Positions 1 to 8,999 of a stretch of 38,740 nucleotides of DNA are shown here, in pieces; the stretch's first letter is position 1; each line of letters begins with the position of its first letter. The notes below the pieces were generated by a model. That model was not told the origin of the DNA. It did not search any database and saw nothing but the letters and a program-made list of their open reading frames with translations. The stretch is from the NCBI GenBank assembly GCA_024102725.1, contig JAGFJL010000161.1, positions 1 through 38,740 on the forward strand. The letters run 5' to 3'. The stretch is from Nitrococcus mobilis (GTDB lineage Bacteria; Pseudomonadota; Gammaproteobacteria; Nitrococcales; Nitrococcaceae). The translations under genes were made by a program, and so were the position numbers.

Positions 1-908
1 ATGCGACGCAGCTGCAGGCTCTCGAATACGGCAATGAGAATGGCGACGCCGCCGGCGAATACGGGAGCGCGCTCGGGCTGCAAGCCGCGCAATTTCAACT
101 TGTCGGCTCGCCCCGTTTCGATCAGAGCGTCGCGCAGCTTCCCGAGCCCCTTGGCCGTGATTCCCTTGCGGCTCCAACCTTCATTTTGGATGATTTGCCA
201 GACGTTTTGGATGGTGCCGGATGAACCGATGGCGGCTTTCCAGCCGATGCAGCGATAGGATTCTTCGATGTATTCGAGTTCTTGTCTCGCCGCGAGCACG
301 GCCTGGCGCATGCCCCCCGCGTTGATTGTGCCATCGGCAAAGAATTCCCGACTCATACTCACACAGCCCATGTAGAGGCTTTCCAAGCTGAGCGGCTCGA
401 ACCGTCGTCCGATAATCAACTCGGTGCTGCCGCCGCCGATGTCGACCACCAGTTTCTTGCCTGGGCTCTGAGCCGTGCTTTGGACAACGCCCAGATAGAT
501 GAGCCGCGCTTCCTCGCGCCCCGAAATGATTTCGATGGGGTGGCCTAGGGCGGTTTCGGATTCGCTCAGAAAGGTCGTGGCGCGCCGCGCGCGGCGGAAT
601 GTATTCGTTCCAACGGCACGCACATTATAGGACGGCATGTCACGCAGCCGTTGCCCAAAGCGCTCCAGCGCGCCGAGCGCGCGCTCACGAGCCGCTTGGT
701 CGAGTTCGTTGCGTTCGTTCAACCCGGCGGCGAGCCGCACGGGCTCGCGCATTCGGTCGATCACGGCGAGCTGGTCGCCCACGACCCGCGCAACCTTCAT
801 GTGAAAGCTGTTGGAGCCCAGGTCGACCGCTGCGATCACCTTGGCTGCATCGTCACTGAGCGGGCCTCCAGGCCCGGCGGTTTCAAGGCGATCCGTCTCG
901 GCAACCAT
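1..908 (-). CDS. ppx: Ppx/GppA-family phosphatase (exopolyphosphatase), 3' end outside the window
   Basis: The minus-strand frame starts at the ATG at 908-906 and stays open to the left edge, giving about 302 residues of an N-terminal part. Seen: an ASKHA-type phosphate-1 motif near residue 27 (AAVDLGSNSFHMKVARV), a GTNTFRRA stretch, SGREEARLIYLGV, then the second glycine-rich loop VVDIGGGSTELIIG, and later AIGSSGTIQNVWQI. This order is characteristic of Ppx/GppA enzymes, which hydrolyse polyphosphate to orthophosphate (Ppx) or pppGpp to ppGpp (GppA) in the cytoplasm. Divergence from sixA and nearness to pst and phoU favour Ppx. The C-terminal HD-like half that would help separate Ppx from GppA lies outside. 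No strong ribosome binding site precedes the ATG. Its first codons and upstream DNA are duplicated near 2535. Confidence 0.9.
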   Translation of the reverse strand, partial: MVAETDRLETAGPGGPLSDDAAKVIAAVDLGSNSFHMKVARVVGDQLAVIDRMREPVRLAAGLNERNELDQAARERALGALERFGQRLRDMPSYNVRAVGTNTFRRARRATTFLSESETALGHPIEIISGREEARLIYLGVVQSTAQSPGKKLVVDIGGGSTELIIGRRFEPLSLESLYMGCVSMSREFFADGTINAGGMRQAVLAARQELEYIEESYRCIGWKAAIGSSGTIQNVWQIIQNEGWSRKGITAKGLGKLRDALIETGRADKLKLRGLQPERAPVFAGGVAILIAVFESLQLRR

Positions 909-1080
909 AAACGCTTGCAATAACCAAGATCCTGCGGGAGGCGCGACGGCACGGCCTCGATTGTAGTGCGATTCCGTCTGGAATCGAAACCGCCATGTCA
1001 GGCGAGTTACTTATACTTTTGCCGAAGCGAATCGGACTGGGACAGCAAGGCAGACGGCGGCTTCGACCGTCCGCGCGCCA
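892..1080. repeat. Left copy of a ~190-bp duplicated ppx-sixA junction
   Basis: This stretch aligns with 2535-2720 at an offset of about 1641 bp, with scattered substitutions and small indels. It holds the first seven codons of ppx (reverse strand), the whole ppx-sixA intergenic region and the first roughly 28 codons of a sixA copy. Shared blocks include TCCGTCTCGGCAACCATAAA and CCAAGATCCTGCGGGAGGC. The two copies flank a 1.45-kb segment with foreign-looking gene content, so the pair marks the boundary of an insertion or of a tandem duplication followed by deletion. Confidence 0.88.
995..1080 (+). pseudogene. Truncated, frameshifted sixA remnant
   Basis: The reading begins MSGELLIL, matching MSRELLIL of the intact sixA at 2636. 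It then loses frame: the left copy has one extra base between the ninth codon and the conserved ATCGGACTGG block. The frameshift falls where the intact gene encodes the catalytic Arg-His-Gly triplet, so this copy lacks the phosphohistidine-accepting histidine. Homology ends near 1080, after about 28 of 170 codons. It is a decayed 5' fragment, not a gene. Confidence 0.82.
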
Positions 1081-1177
1081 TGTAAACGGCTCCGAGTCTG
1101 TCCCACCAGGACGCAGCCGCAAAAAACCTGCCCCTCTATTGCATCCTTTCATTGCCGGGAGAGCAATGCACCGGTAA

Positions 1178-1441
1178 CCCCCCGCGCTGGCTCGGCTACT
1201 ACTATATTGTCAGCGTCCGGAGAGCCACACAATCCACCACGGGCGCGGCCTGCACCGCTACAATTACGCTGACATGCCGATCTTCGACGTGATCTTCGGA
1301 ACGTTTCGCAACCCGCAGGGCTATGAGATGGACACCGGCTTTTACCATGGTGCCTCGGCACAGATTATCAACATGCTGACCTTCAGGGAGTCGGCAACGT
1401 CGGACGGTGCCGACTCAGCCCCGCTCAAGGAGGTCGTGTAA
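1178..1441 (+). pseudogene. 3' fragment of a fatty acid hydroxylase/sterol desaturase gene
   Basis: The frame ending at the TAA at 1439-1441 reads QRPESHTIHHGRGLHRYNYA followed by DMPIFDVIFGTFRNPQGYEM. This is the last histidine box (HH and the following H) and C-terminal signature of the membrane-bound di-iron fatty acid hydroxylase superfamily. Members hydroxylate or desaturate lipids in the membrane. Only about 80 C-terminal residues remain. There is an in-frame stop at 1175, no usable start codon, and the transmembrane helices and earlier histidine boxes are missing, so it cannot be functional. Its 3' end carries the AAGGAGG ribosome binding site (1427-1433) of the next gene, which suggests the two genes were one operon in the source DNA and moved together. 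The junction with the sixA remnant lies between 1080 and about 1200. Confidence 0.8.
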
Positions 1442-2068
1442 ATGGCCGCTTCCGTGAGAACATCGACCGAAAACCCGCATCACCCGTTTCGGCATCCATA
1501 CCGTGCCGCAACGCCTGCGGATGCCGAAGCCATGGCGGAGCTGGTCAACTTCGCCGGCGAGGGATTGCCGCTGTATCTTTGGACGAAAATGGCGGAGCCG
1601 GAGCAATCGCCCTGGGACGTTGGACGGTGGCGCGCAAGGCGGGACAGCGGAGCCTTTTCTTACCGCAATACCGTCGTCAGGGAGGACGACGGCCGCGTGG
1701 TTGCGGCCCTGATCGGCTACCCGCTAGCGGATGAGCCTGACCGGTCTGTCTACGATGATCTGCCACCCATGTTCGTGCCGTTGCAGCAACTCGAAGACCT
1801 CGCGGCCGGGACCTGGTATGTCAACGTGCTGGCTGCGTATCCGGAGTACCGTGGTAAGGGGTACGGATCCGAGTTGCTCCGGATCGCGGAGCGGCTAGCG
1901 GAATGCTCGCAGCGGAACGGACTCAGCATCATCGTCTCGGACGCTAATACCGGTGCCCGCCGGCTGTATGAACGATGCGGTTATACGGAGCGTGCGAGGC
2001 GCGGCATGGTCAAAGATTCCTGGGACAATCCGGGTAAGAAATGGGTCCTGCTCATGAAGCCTAGGTAG
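1442..2068 (+). CDS. GNAT-family N-acetyltransferase
   Basis: This 208-residue protein starts with the ATG directly after the stop of the hydroxylase remnant and 8 bp after a strong AAGGAGG. Seen: a central beta-strand WYVNVLAAYPEYRGKGYGSE, which is GNAT motif A with the acetyl-CoA pyrophosphate-binding R-G-K-G-Y-G loop, and then SIIVSDANTGARRLYERCGY, which is motif B with the usual late N/A-x-x-L/Y-Y-x-x-x-G-F/Y signature. Known: GNAT enzymes transfer acetyl from acetyl-CoA to amines of small molecules or proteins. The substrate cannot be read from the sequence. The gene lies between the two copies of the ppx-sixA duplication and so was probably acquired with its upstream fragment. It looks intact. 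Confidence 0.88.
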   Translation: MAASVRTSTENPHHPFRHPYRAATPADAEAMAELVNFAGEGLPLYLWTKMAEPEQSPWDVGRWRARRDSGAFSYRNTVVREDDGRVVAALIGYPLADEPDRSVYDDLPPMFVPLQQLEDLAAGTWYVNVLAAYPEYRGKGYGSELLRIAERLAECSQRNGLSIIVSDANTGARRLYERCGYTERARRGMVKDSWDNPGKKWVLLMKPR

Positions 2069-2534
2069 GTTTTCTGTCAAACGACTCTCGATTTCACAGG
2101 GTTTTTTGACAGCTGGCTCGGGTAATCGAGATTGATGAAAGGTGGGCCCAGTGCATGGCCGGTGACACTTTGGGGGATCTATATGCGCACTGACAATGCA
2201 CATAATAGTGCTATGCCAATATAACGATGGCCTATCAATCAACTGCCATCTGGGAGGTGGCCATCACAGTAGAGCAGAGAACACCGTGCCAGCCGTTGAC
2301 AGGTCAATCCATATCAGGGCACTTTCCATGGCCGGTCTCGACCCTGAATGCTGTCTTCAATATCAGCGGTGAGTCGTTGGCACTGTCGGTGGCGGAACTC
2401 GTCGGTAATCTCCCGCCACGGTTTGGGTGAGGCCGTTGGCTCGCTGGCCGGTGAGCGTGACGCGATCATCGCAGCAATCGACCTTCTATTCACGGGCATC
2501 TAGCACCGCAAGCGGATACTCCCCCATGGAGCGG
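2069..2534. other. Non-coding or decayed segment after the GNAT gene
   Basis: No convincing gene was found. An 8-bp inverted repeat, CTGTCAAA (2074-2081) and TTTGACAG (2105-2112), follows the GNAT stop; six T residues overlap the start of its right arm, so it may act as a terminator or may be an element end. From about 2380 to 2503 one plus frame reads GEAVGSLAGERDAIIAAIDL and then ends, which resembles the tail of a real protein, but I could not identify it. The segment ends where the right copy of the duplication begins. Confidence 0.4.
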
Positions 2535-2720
2535 TCCGTCTCGGCAACCATAAATGCTTGCAATGACCAAGATCCTGCGGGAGGCTAGCGGTGTAGCCTC
2601 GATTCTCGTGCGATTCTGCTTGGATCGTAACCGCCATGTCACGCGAGTTGCTTATACTTCGCCACGGCAAATCGGACTGGGACGGCAAGACAGCCGGCGA
2701 CTTCGACCGTCCGCTTGCCA
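2535..2720. repeat. Right copy of the ~190-bp ppx-sixA junction duplication
   Basis: This is the counterpart of 892-1080. It includes the ppx start on the reverse strand (Met-Val-Ala-Glu-Thr-Asp-Arg, after which the frame diverges from ppx and stops within about 15 codons) and the functional sixA start. The intact sixA uses this copy and the intact ppx uses the left one, so each true gene now has its own version of what was one shared divergent promoter region. Confidence 0.85.
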
Positions 2721-3148
2721 AGCGCGGGCGCAAAGCCGTCAAGCGCATGGCTCGCTGGTTGGGCGAGCAGAAATGTTGGCCGGATCGCATTCTCAGCTCA
2801 CCGGCGCTGCGCGCCAAACAGACCGCTTTGGGTCTGTGTCGCCAGGCAGGGCTTCCTACAGAGCTCATCTTTTGGCGAGAGGCCATTTATGAAGCCGATC
2901 TGGGCGTTCTGCTCAAAGTGCTCGCCGAGAGCGATCCGGGCGATACTCGGGTGATGATCGTCGGTCACAATCCGGGTTGCGAAGAACTGGTGGTGCACCT
3001 GACGGGACAATCCATCCCCGTTGAATCGCAAACCCCCGCCTTGCCAACCGCCGCGCTCGCGCATCTTGCGATGCCCGATGACTGGACTCGACTCGAGCGC
3101 GGCTGCGCGAGGTTGCTCGCCCTTGTTCGCCCGCGAGAGCTTGAATAG
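2636..3148 (+). CDS. sixA: Phosphohistidine phosphatase SixA
   Basis: A 170-residue protein of the histidine phosphatase (phosphoglycerate-mutase-like) superfamily. Seen: the N-terminal strand LLILRHGKSDW with the RHG catalytic triplet at residues 9-11, DFDRPLAKRGRK with the second phosphate-binding arginine region, ILSSPALRAKQTA, and the later MIVGHNPGCEEL carrying the second catalytic histidine. Known: SixA removes phosphate from phosphohistidine, for example on ArcB or the nitrogen PTS proteins. It lies upstream of pstS, with ppx on the opposite strand, a common grouping. No clear Shine-Dalgarno sequence precedes the start. The start is fixed by the family N-terminus. The final LERGCARLLALVRPRELE is less conserved. 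Confidence 0.93.
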   Translation: MSRELLILRHGKSDWDGKTAGDFDRPLAKRGRKAVKRMARWLGEQKCWPDRILSSPALRAKQTALGLCRQAGLPTELIFWREAIYEADLGVLLKVLAESDPGDTRVMIVGHNPGCEELVVHLTGQSIPVESQTPALPTAALAHLAMPDDWTRLERGCARLLALVRPRELE

Positions 3149-3247
3149 CTACGACCCCGGTTCGCTCCACTCCTCAATCTTCTCCACACGCCAGCGCGTC
3201 GGATTCTCTTTGCTGGACCGACGCCGCCGCTGCATATCCCGTGATCA

Positions 3248-3287
3248 CTATCATAAATCAGTAATATTTTTTTCATTCTTACGTCAT
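3248..3287 (+). promoter_or_regulatory. Tandem Pho boxes (PhoB operator) before pstS
   Basis: Four 7-bp units with an 11-bp period can be read: CTATCAT (3248), CAGTAAT (3259), TTTTCAT (3270) and ACGTCAT (3281), separated by AT-rich 4-bp spacers. The first pair closely follows the E. coli Pho box consensus CTGTCATAAATCTGTCAC. Two PhoB dimers could therefore bind in tandem and replace the -35 element, with a -10 near 3300-3306. This predicts induction of pstSCAB-phoU by phosphate starvation. No phoB or phoR gene lies in the window. Confidence 0.78.
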
Positions 3288-3345
3288 TTGGCGACTTCAA
3301 GGTATTCGGCAGTTCACACTGAGATCGCGTTTTTATGAGGAAACC

Positions 3346-4335
3346 ATGATCAAGTTTGCTGCCATTGTGATGGCGCTGGCCGCTATGGTGAGCGGGGCCA
3401 GCCATGCCCGAGATCTGGTGAAGATCGACGGTTCGAGCACCGTCTTTCCCATCACCGAGGCCGTGGCCGAGGAGTTTCAGACGGCCGAACGTGGCAAGAC
3501 TATGGTCACTGTCGGCATTTCCGGCACCGGTGGCGGTTTCAAGAAATTCTGCCGTGGCGACACCGATATCTCCGATGCCTCGCGCCCGATCAAGGACTCC
3601 GAGCAACAGCTTTGCGCCGAGAATGGTATCGAGTATATCGAACTGCCGGCGGCGCTGGATGCTTTGACGGTGGTCGTCAACCCCAATAACGACTGGGTCG
3701 ATCACCTGAGCGTGGCCGAGCTGAAAAAGATTTGGCAGCCCGCAGCCCAGGGCAGGATCACCCAGTGGAGCCAAGTGCGCTCCAGCTTCCCGAATCGCCC
3801 GTTGACGTTGTTCGGCCCCGGCACTGACTCGGGTACTTATGACTATTTCGTCGAGGCCATCGTGAACGGTAAATCGAGCCGTGGCGATTTCACGGCCAGC
3901 GAGGATGACAATGTGCTGGTGCAGGGTGTGGCCAACGATGTGAACGCACTGGGTTTTTTTGGACTGGCCTACTATGAGGAAAATCGGGACAAGCTAAAAG
4001 CCGTGCCGATCTCCTGGAAGGGCGGCAAGCCGGTGACCCCTTCGGTGGAAAATGCCAAGGATGCCAGCTACCAGCCGTTGTCGCGGCCGATTTTCATCTA
4101 CGTGAACAAGCAATCGGCCGACACCAAACCCCATGTTGCCCGGTTCGTCGAGTTCTACATGAACAAGAAGCACGCCGCGCCGTTGGTCAAGGAAGTGGGC
4201 TATGTTCCCCTCCCCGAGAAGGCCTATGACCTGGCGGCGAAGAAATTCAAGAATCGCGTGACCGGTACCGTGTTCCACGGCGCCGAGGTGGGTGTGGGCA
4301 TCGAGGAGTTGATGGCCCGTACTCCGCAAGGCTAG
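3346..4335 (+). CDS. pstS: Phosphate ABC transporter periplasmic binding protein PstS
   Basis: 329 residues, starting at an ATG 5 bp after GAGG. A signal peptide of about 21 residues ends at Ser-His-Ala before [20 protein letters not shown]. Known PstS features seen are the phosphate-binding DGSSTVFP loop, [20 protein letters not shown] (second binding loop and the Asp contact), and SRPIKDSE. A later [16 protein letters not shown] is the third anion-contacting segment. The protein captures inorganic phosphate in the periplasm and delivers it to PstC-PstA. A double Pho box lies 59 bp upstream of the start, so strong phosphate control is expected. The length is typical of the family. Confidence 0.96.
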   Translation: MIKFAAIVMALAAMVSGASHARDLVKIDGSSTVFPITEAVAEEFQTAERGKTMVTVGISGTGGGFKKFCRGDTDISDASRPIKDSEQQLCAENGIEYIELPAALDALTVVVNPNNDWVDHLSVAELKKIWQPAAQGRITQWSQVRSSFPNRPLTLFGPGTDSGTYDYFVEAIVNGKSSRGDFTASEDDNVLVQGVANDVNALGFFGLAYYEENRDKLKAVPISWKGGKPVTPSVENAKDASYQPLSRPIFIYVNKQSADTKPHVARFVEFYMNKKHAAPLVKEVGYVPLPEKAYDLAAKKFKNRVTGTVFHGAEVGVGIEELMARTPQG

Positions 4336-4411
4336 GGATGGCTGGACAACAACAACACAACAACAACTGGAAGGGCTAGGGATGGCTGAGTCTAGGGATG
4401 GTCAGGGATGG
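4332..4411 (+). repeat. Direct repeats and CAA-rich tract between pstS and pstC
   Basis: The 10-mer CTAGGGATGG occurs at 4332, 4376 and 4392, with a shortened CAGGGATGG at 4403. The first copy contains the pstS stop codon. Between the first two lies a CAA/AAC triplet tract at 4347-4367. In E. coli a REP-type hairpin region sits in this position. Here there are short direct repeats with little folding potential. Confidence 0.8.
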
Positions 4412-4479
4412 CGTAACCGTTGCTGTGCGGAGCGGTGCCTGCCGCTTCGTACATTTTTTCCCGTCGCGGGAGCGTGCTC

Positions 4480-5433
4480 ATGCCTTCAATCCCATCCTCA
4501 GTCGTCGATGCCGATAACGAATGCTTGATCGGTGGCGCCAGCGAGGCCTTCTTGTGCCGCCGAGCGTTCTGGAACCGCGTGGCCGCCTGGTTGTTGTTCA
4601 CCGCAGCGGCGGCTTCGGTATTGGTGACGCTCGGCATCGTCTATGTGTTGATCCGTGATTCGATCCCATTTTTCGAGCAGGTTCCGTTAAGCGAATTCCT
4701 CACCGATACTCAATGGACGCCGGTGTTCAAAAACGCGCGCTTTGGGGTGATGACCCTGGTATCGGCCACGCTGACAGTGGCGGCGATCGCGTTGGTGGTG
4801 GCCATACCCGCGGGATTGGGACTGGCGATTTTTCTGAGCGAATACGCCAATCCTAAGCTACGCGAGGCGGTCAAGCCGTTTTTGGAACTGTTGGAGGGCG
4901 TGCCCACCGTGGTCTACGGCTTCTTCGCGCTGCTGTTCCTTACCCCAATGTTGCAGACCGTTATCCCTGGATTGTCCGGTTTCAACCTGCTGGCGCCGGG
5001 TTTGGTGATGGGCATCATGATCCTGCCCTATACCGCCTCGGTCAGCGAGGACGCCATGCGCAGTGTACCCATGGGGCTGCGTGAGGCGGGCTATGCGCTG
5101 GGTTTCTCGCGCTTCCGTGTGGCCGCTCAGGTGGTGATTCCTGCCGCTCTGTCGGGGATCACGGCGGCCTTCATCCTCGGTATGTCCCGTGCGGTGGGTG
5201 AGACGATGGTGGTGGCCATCGCCGCCGGGCAAAACCCCAATTTTGGCTTCGATCCGCTGGAGGGCGCCGCCACGATTACGGCCTACATCGTACAGATGGC
5301 CATGGGCGATTTACCCCATGGTTCCATTGCCTACCAGTCGGTATTCGCCGCCGGATTGGTGTTGTTCCTGATTACCCTGTTGTTCAATCTGATCGGCTTT
5401 TACCTGCGCCGGCGTTTCCGAGAAGTGTACTGA
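4480..5433 (+). CDS. pstC: Phosphate ABC transporter permease PstC
   Basis: 317 residues from the ATG at 4480, which has GGGAG 7 bp upstream. A TTG at 4420 would add 20 unconvincing residues. Seen: an N-terminal transmembrane helix (AAWLLFTAAAASVLVTLGIV), five more hydrophobic segments, EGVPTVVYGFFALLF, and the cytoplasmic EAA loop EAGYALGFSRFRVAAQVVIP that docks on the ATPase. It ends with the basic LRRRFREVY. PstC pairs with PstA in the inner membrane to form the phosphate channel. Its stop codon overlaps the pstA start by one base, so translation is coupled. Confidence 0.94.
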   Translation: MPSIPSSVVDADNECLIGGASEAFLCRRAFWNRVAAWLLFTAAAASVLVTLGIVYVLIRDSIPFFEQVPLSEFLTDTQWTPVFKNARFGVMTLVSATLTVAAIALVVAIPAGLGLAIFLSEYANPKLREAVKPFLELLEGVPTVVYGFFALLFLTPMLQTVIPGLSGFNLLAPGLVMGIMILPYTASVSEDAMRSVPMGLREAGYALGFSRFRVAAQVVIPAALSGITAAFILGMSRAVGETMVVAIAAGQNPNFGFDPLEGAATITAYIVQMAMGDLPHGSIAYQSVFAAGLVLFLITLLFNLIGFYLRRRFREVY

Positions 5434-6368
5434 TGGCCAATTCATCGCTTGCTAACGCACAGATCGAATCGGCGCGCATCGTCGCCGCCAACCGCCGCAC
5501 CGACCTGCTCATGGCGAGCATTGGCATCTTGGTGCTGGGTATCGCTACCCTCTTGCTTACCAGTGTGTTTGTCGGTCTCCTCGCAAGCGGTTGGGATCGA
5601 CTGATCAACCCGGATTTCTACACTCATTTCCCCTCACGCCATCCGCAGCAGGCGGGCATCATCTCGGCCATTGTCGGATCCAGCCTGGTAATGCTGGTGA
5701 CCGCCGTGATTGCCATTCCCCTCGGCGTGGCGGCTGGGCTTTACCTGGAGGAATACGCACCCAAAAATTGGCTGACGGATCTCATAGAGATCAACGTCAG
5801 TAATCTGGCGGGCGTGCCGTCGATCATCTATGGGCTATTGGCGCTTGGATTGTTCGTCTATGCCTTCAGCTTGGGCGAGACGATTCTTACCGCCGGGCTG
5901 ACGCTCGCGCTGCTGATCCTGCCGGTGATCATCGTCGCCACCCGCGAGGCCGTGCGCAGCATCCCCTTGGAGCTGCGCGAGGCCGCTTATGGCTTGGGCG
6001 CGGACAAATGGCAGGTGGTGCGCATGTACGTGTTGCCCGCAGCGCGCCCGGGTATTTTCACCGGTGTCATCGTCGGTTTGGCCCGTGCCATTGGTGAGGC
6101 GGCTCCGCTCATCACCATCGGCGCGCTGACCTTCATCGCCTTTCTGCCACCGCTGCCCGTCCAGGCCACGCCGCCGTTCGTCAATTTTGACTGGCTTACC
6201 AGCCCGTTCACGGTCATGCCCATCCAGTTGTTCAACTGGGTCTCGCGCCCGCAGGCGGAATTCCACGTCAACGCCGCGGCTACGGGTGTGGTGCTCATGG
6301 TGATGACCCTGGCCATGAATGCGCTGGCCATCTATGTCCGCTTGCGCTTGCGCCGGCTGCACCGCTGA
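5433..6368 (+). CDS. pstA: Phosphate ABC transporter permease PstA
   Basis: 311 residues, starting in a TGATG overlap with pstC. Hydrophobic segments begin with [20 protein letters not shown]. The family signatures [20 protein letters not shown] and the EAA loop [21 protein letters not shown] are visible. PstA is the second integral membrane subunit of the high-affinity phosphate importer. The periplasmic segment near residues 240-275, with [20 protein letters not shown], is longer than in some PstA proteins but common in proteobacteria. It is followed by pstB after 22 bp and is clearly part of the same operon. Confidence 0.94.
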   Translation: MANSSLANAQIESARIVAANRRTDLLMASIGILVLGIATLLLTSVFVGLLASGWDRLINPDFYTHFPSRHPQQAGIISAIVGSSLVMLVTAVIAIPLGVAAGLYLEEYAPKNWLTDLIEINVSNLAGVPSIIYGLLALGLFVYAFSLGETILTAGLTLALLILPVIIVATREAVRSIPLELREAAYGLGADKWQVVRMYVLPAARPGIFTGVIVGLARAIGEAAPLITIGALTFIAFLPPLPVQATPPFVNFDWLTSPFTVMPIQLFNWVSRPQAEFHVNAAATGVVLMVMTLAMNALAIYVRLRLRRLHR

Positions 6369-6390
6369 TGGAAGGCAGAGCATTGGAACC

Positions 6391-7263
<873 letters not shown>

Positions 7264-7285
7264 TTGCCTATAAAAAGGGATGCCC

Positions 7286-7981
7286 ATGAGCGAGAAACAC
7301 ACCTTGCGCGTGTTTGACGAGGATCTCAAGGCGTTGAGCGACGATGTGATCAAGCTCGCCATCCACGTCAGTGAGGAATTGAACAGCGCCGTGACGGCAT
7401 TGATCAGCGGCGATGCCGGTGCAGCGTGGACCGTCATCGACAGCGACCGTCAGGCGGACGCCTTACAAGATCGTATCAACCAGCATACCGCGCGGACCCT
7501 GATCCGACAGCAGGCCATGGCTGACGATCTGCGTGCCATTCTCGCCGCCGCGCGCATCGCGCCGCATTTGGAGCGCATCGGCGACTACGCCAAGAATACC
7601 GCCAAGCGCGCTCTGCGGCTAAGCGGCTCCATTGACGCCGAGCTTGCCGCGCAACTCCAATGGATGGCTACACGCATCCAGTCCATGCTGCGCCGCGTAA
7701 TGAAGGCCTATACCTTACGCGATGCCGAGGCGGCCAATGTTGCCTGGGCAGATGATGCCGAGTTGGATGCCGTCTACGCCAATTTGTTCAGACATTTGCT
7801 TATCCTGATGGCCAATGACAGCCACCGCGTGGCCGACAGCACCCAACTGCTGTTTATCGCCAAGGGACTGGAACGGGCCGGTGACCATGTCACCGATATC
7901 GCCGAAGAGGTGTATTTGATGGTGGCCGGCAAGCCTCTGCAAGGCCCGCGGCCCAAGGTGAGCGAGCCGATCTCGGTTTGA
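7286..7981 (+). CDS. phoU: Phosphate signalling regulator PhoU
   Basis: 231 residues. The ATG at 7286 has AAAAAGGG 6 bp upstream, whereas the ATG at 7280 directly abuts that site and is less likely. PhoU is a two-fold repeat of three-helix bundles. Each repeat shows its metal-binding E-x-x-x-D motif: LERIGDYAKNTAKR in the first half and LERAGDHVTDIAEEVY in the second. Known: PhoU links the Pst transporter to PhoR and keeps the Pho regulon off when phosphate is plentiful. It is the last gene of the pst operon here and faces the encapsulin operon, with a hairpin between them. Confidence 0.95.
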   Translation: MSEKHTLRVFDEDLKALSDDVIKLAIHVSEELNSAVTALISGDAGAAWTVIDSDRQADALQDRINQHTARTLIRQQAMADDLRAILAAARIAPHLERIGDYAKNTAKRALRLSGSIDAELAAQLQWMATRIQSMLRRVMKAYTLRDAEAANVAWADDAELDAVYANLFRHLLILMANDSHRVADSTQLLFIAKGLERAGDHVTDIAEEVYLMVAGKPLQGPRPKVSEPISV

Positions 7982-8108
7982 AAGCCGGATCGGCCGTCGA
8001 GGCTGGTTATGGGCTATGCGTACGCCGATGTGTTCGCAAAATGTCCCCTCTGCAGCCAAGCTCAAGCGAGCTCGTATGCGCGAATGCTCGCGCAGGGTTT
8101 AAGCGCGA

Positions 8109-8126
8109 ACCCGGCGTTTGCCGGGT
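8109..8126. terminator. Hairpin between convergent phoU and encapsulin genes
   Basis: ACCCGGC (8109-8115), loop GTTT, GCCGGGT (8120-8126) is a perfect 7-bp GC-rich stem. It lies between the phoU stop and the encapsulin stop, where a bidirectional terminator is expected. Neither side has a clear T run, so it may be a weak or factor-assisted terminator. Confidence 0.5.
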
Positions 8127-8174
8127 CCGACGTTCGGATGGCCGATAGCCGGCGGACACAGGAATGCGCCGCCG

Positions 8175-8999
8175 CTATTCGGTGTTGTCTTTCGGGTAAC
8201 GCAGTGGTATCGCCGCCGCTTCCGGGGTATGCGGCTGAAACGTGAAGCTCTCTTGGATGTACAGCCGCACCGTCGTCGTGTCATGGGATAGATAGCCGAT
8301 CGAGAAATCCTGCCCGACACTGAGCTCGAAGTCACCACCGCGCAGGCTGAGCACCACGGCGCCGTCGATCGCCGGCGCCCAGACGATCGGCCCATCGAGC
8401 AGTCTGCGCACATGCTCGACGACGGGATAGCCGCCGCTCGTGAACGTCCGTTGCAGACCAGTGTAACAGCGCGGTCCCAGGGCGATTGCATAGGGGCCGT
8501 CGATGCCGCGGGTACGCAGTGTCTCCACCGCTTCGGCGACCACCACGGGGTACTGATGGTAGTCACTCGTGATGGTCAACGAGGAGCCGGCGGCGGTCTC
8601 GCCGATGCCCTGAATGCCGGCCGCGGCGTAGCCGTTGAACACGGCATGATCCTCGGCGAGCGCCGCGTAGCGGGCTGCATCGATAAGGGGTTGCAGGTCG
8701 GCATCCTGGCTGCCGCGCTCGATCGTCTCCAGCTCCACGCGGGATAGCTCGAACGGCACCCGCACTTCCAGCAGCGACTGCACCCGGCGCAGTCGCGTCT
8801 CGACGTGCGGATTCGGCTTCTCGGACAGCGTTGCCAGTCGCCCCAGACCGACTGCCGATGTGGTCCAACCGAGCGGGCCGGTGAAATCAACCAACTTGCG
8901 TGCCGCGAGGTAACTCTTCAGCGTACGCTGGGCTTCCTTGTCGATTTCCTCCCAGGCCTCCGAAGTGATGGGTGCGAGATCGCGATAAAGTCCATTCAT
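8175..8999 (-). CDS. Family 1 encapsulin shell protein
   Basis: 274 residues with an HK97-type encapsulin reading from end to end: MNGLYRDLAPITSEAWEEID (the N-terminal helix that binds cargo peptides), TLKSYLAARKLVDFTGPLGW, VRVPFELSRVELETIERG, an E-loop/P-domain region, and a C-terminal FSIGYLSHDTTTVRLYIQES strand pair. Known: family 1 encapsulins of this size assemble into 60-subunit shells of about 24 nm that enclose cargo bearing a short C-terminal peptide. The start overlaps the cargo gene stop by 4 bp (ATGA), and GGAGG lies about 7 bp upstream. The cargo directly upstream is an encapsulated ferritin, so the compartment should oxidise and store iron. Confidence 0.95.
   Translation of the reverse strand: MNGLYRDLAPITSEAWEEIDKEAQRTLKSYLAARKLVDFTGPLGWTTSAVGLGRLATLSEKPNPHVETRLRRVQSLLEVRVPFELSRVELETIERGSQDADLQPLIDAARYAALAEDHAVFNGYAAAGIQGIGETAAGSSLTITSDYHQYPVVVAEAVETLRTRGIDGPYAIALGPRCYTGLQRTFTSGGYPVVEHVRRLLDGPIVWAPAIDGAVVLSLRGGDFELSVGQDFSIGYLSHDTTTVRLYIQESFTFQPHTPEAAAIPLRYPKDNTE

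Noticed and set aside
5..340. Plus and minus small frames opposite the start of the window
   Set aside because: They are shadows of the ppx coding frame, which has strong family motifs on the minus strand.
2227..2430. 67-residue plus-strand frame between GNAT and sixA
   Set aside because: No ribosome binding site, no motif, and composition like non-coding DNA in a segment with a decayed look.
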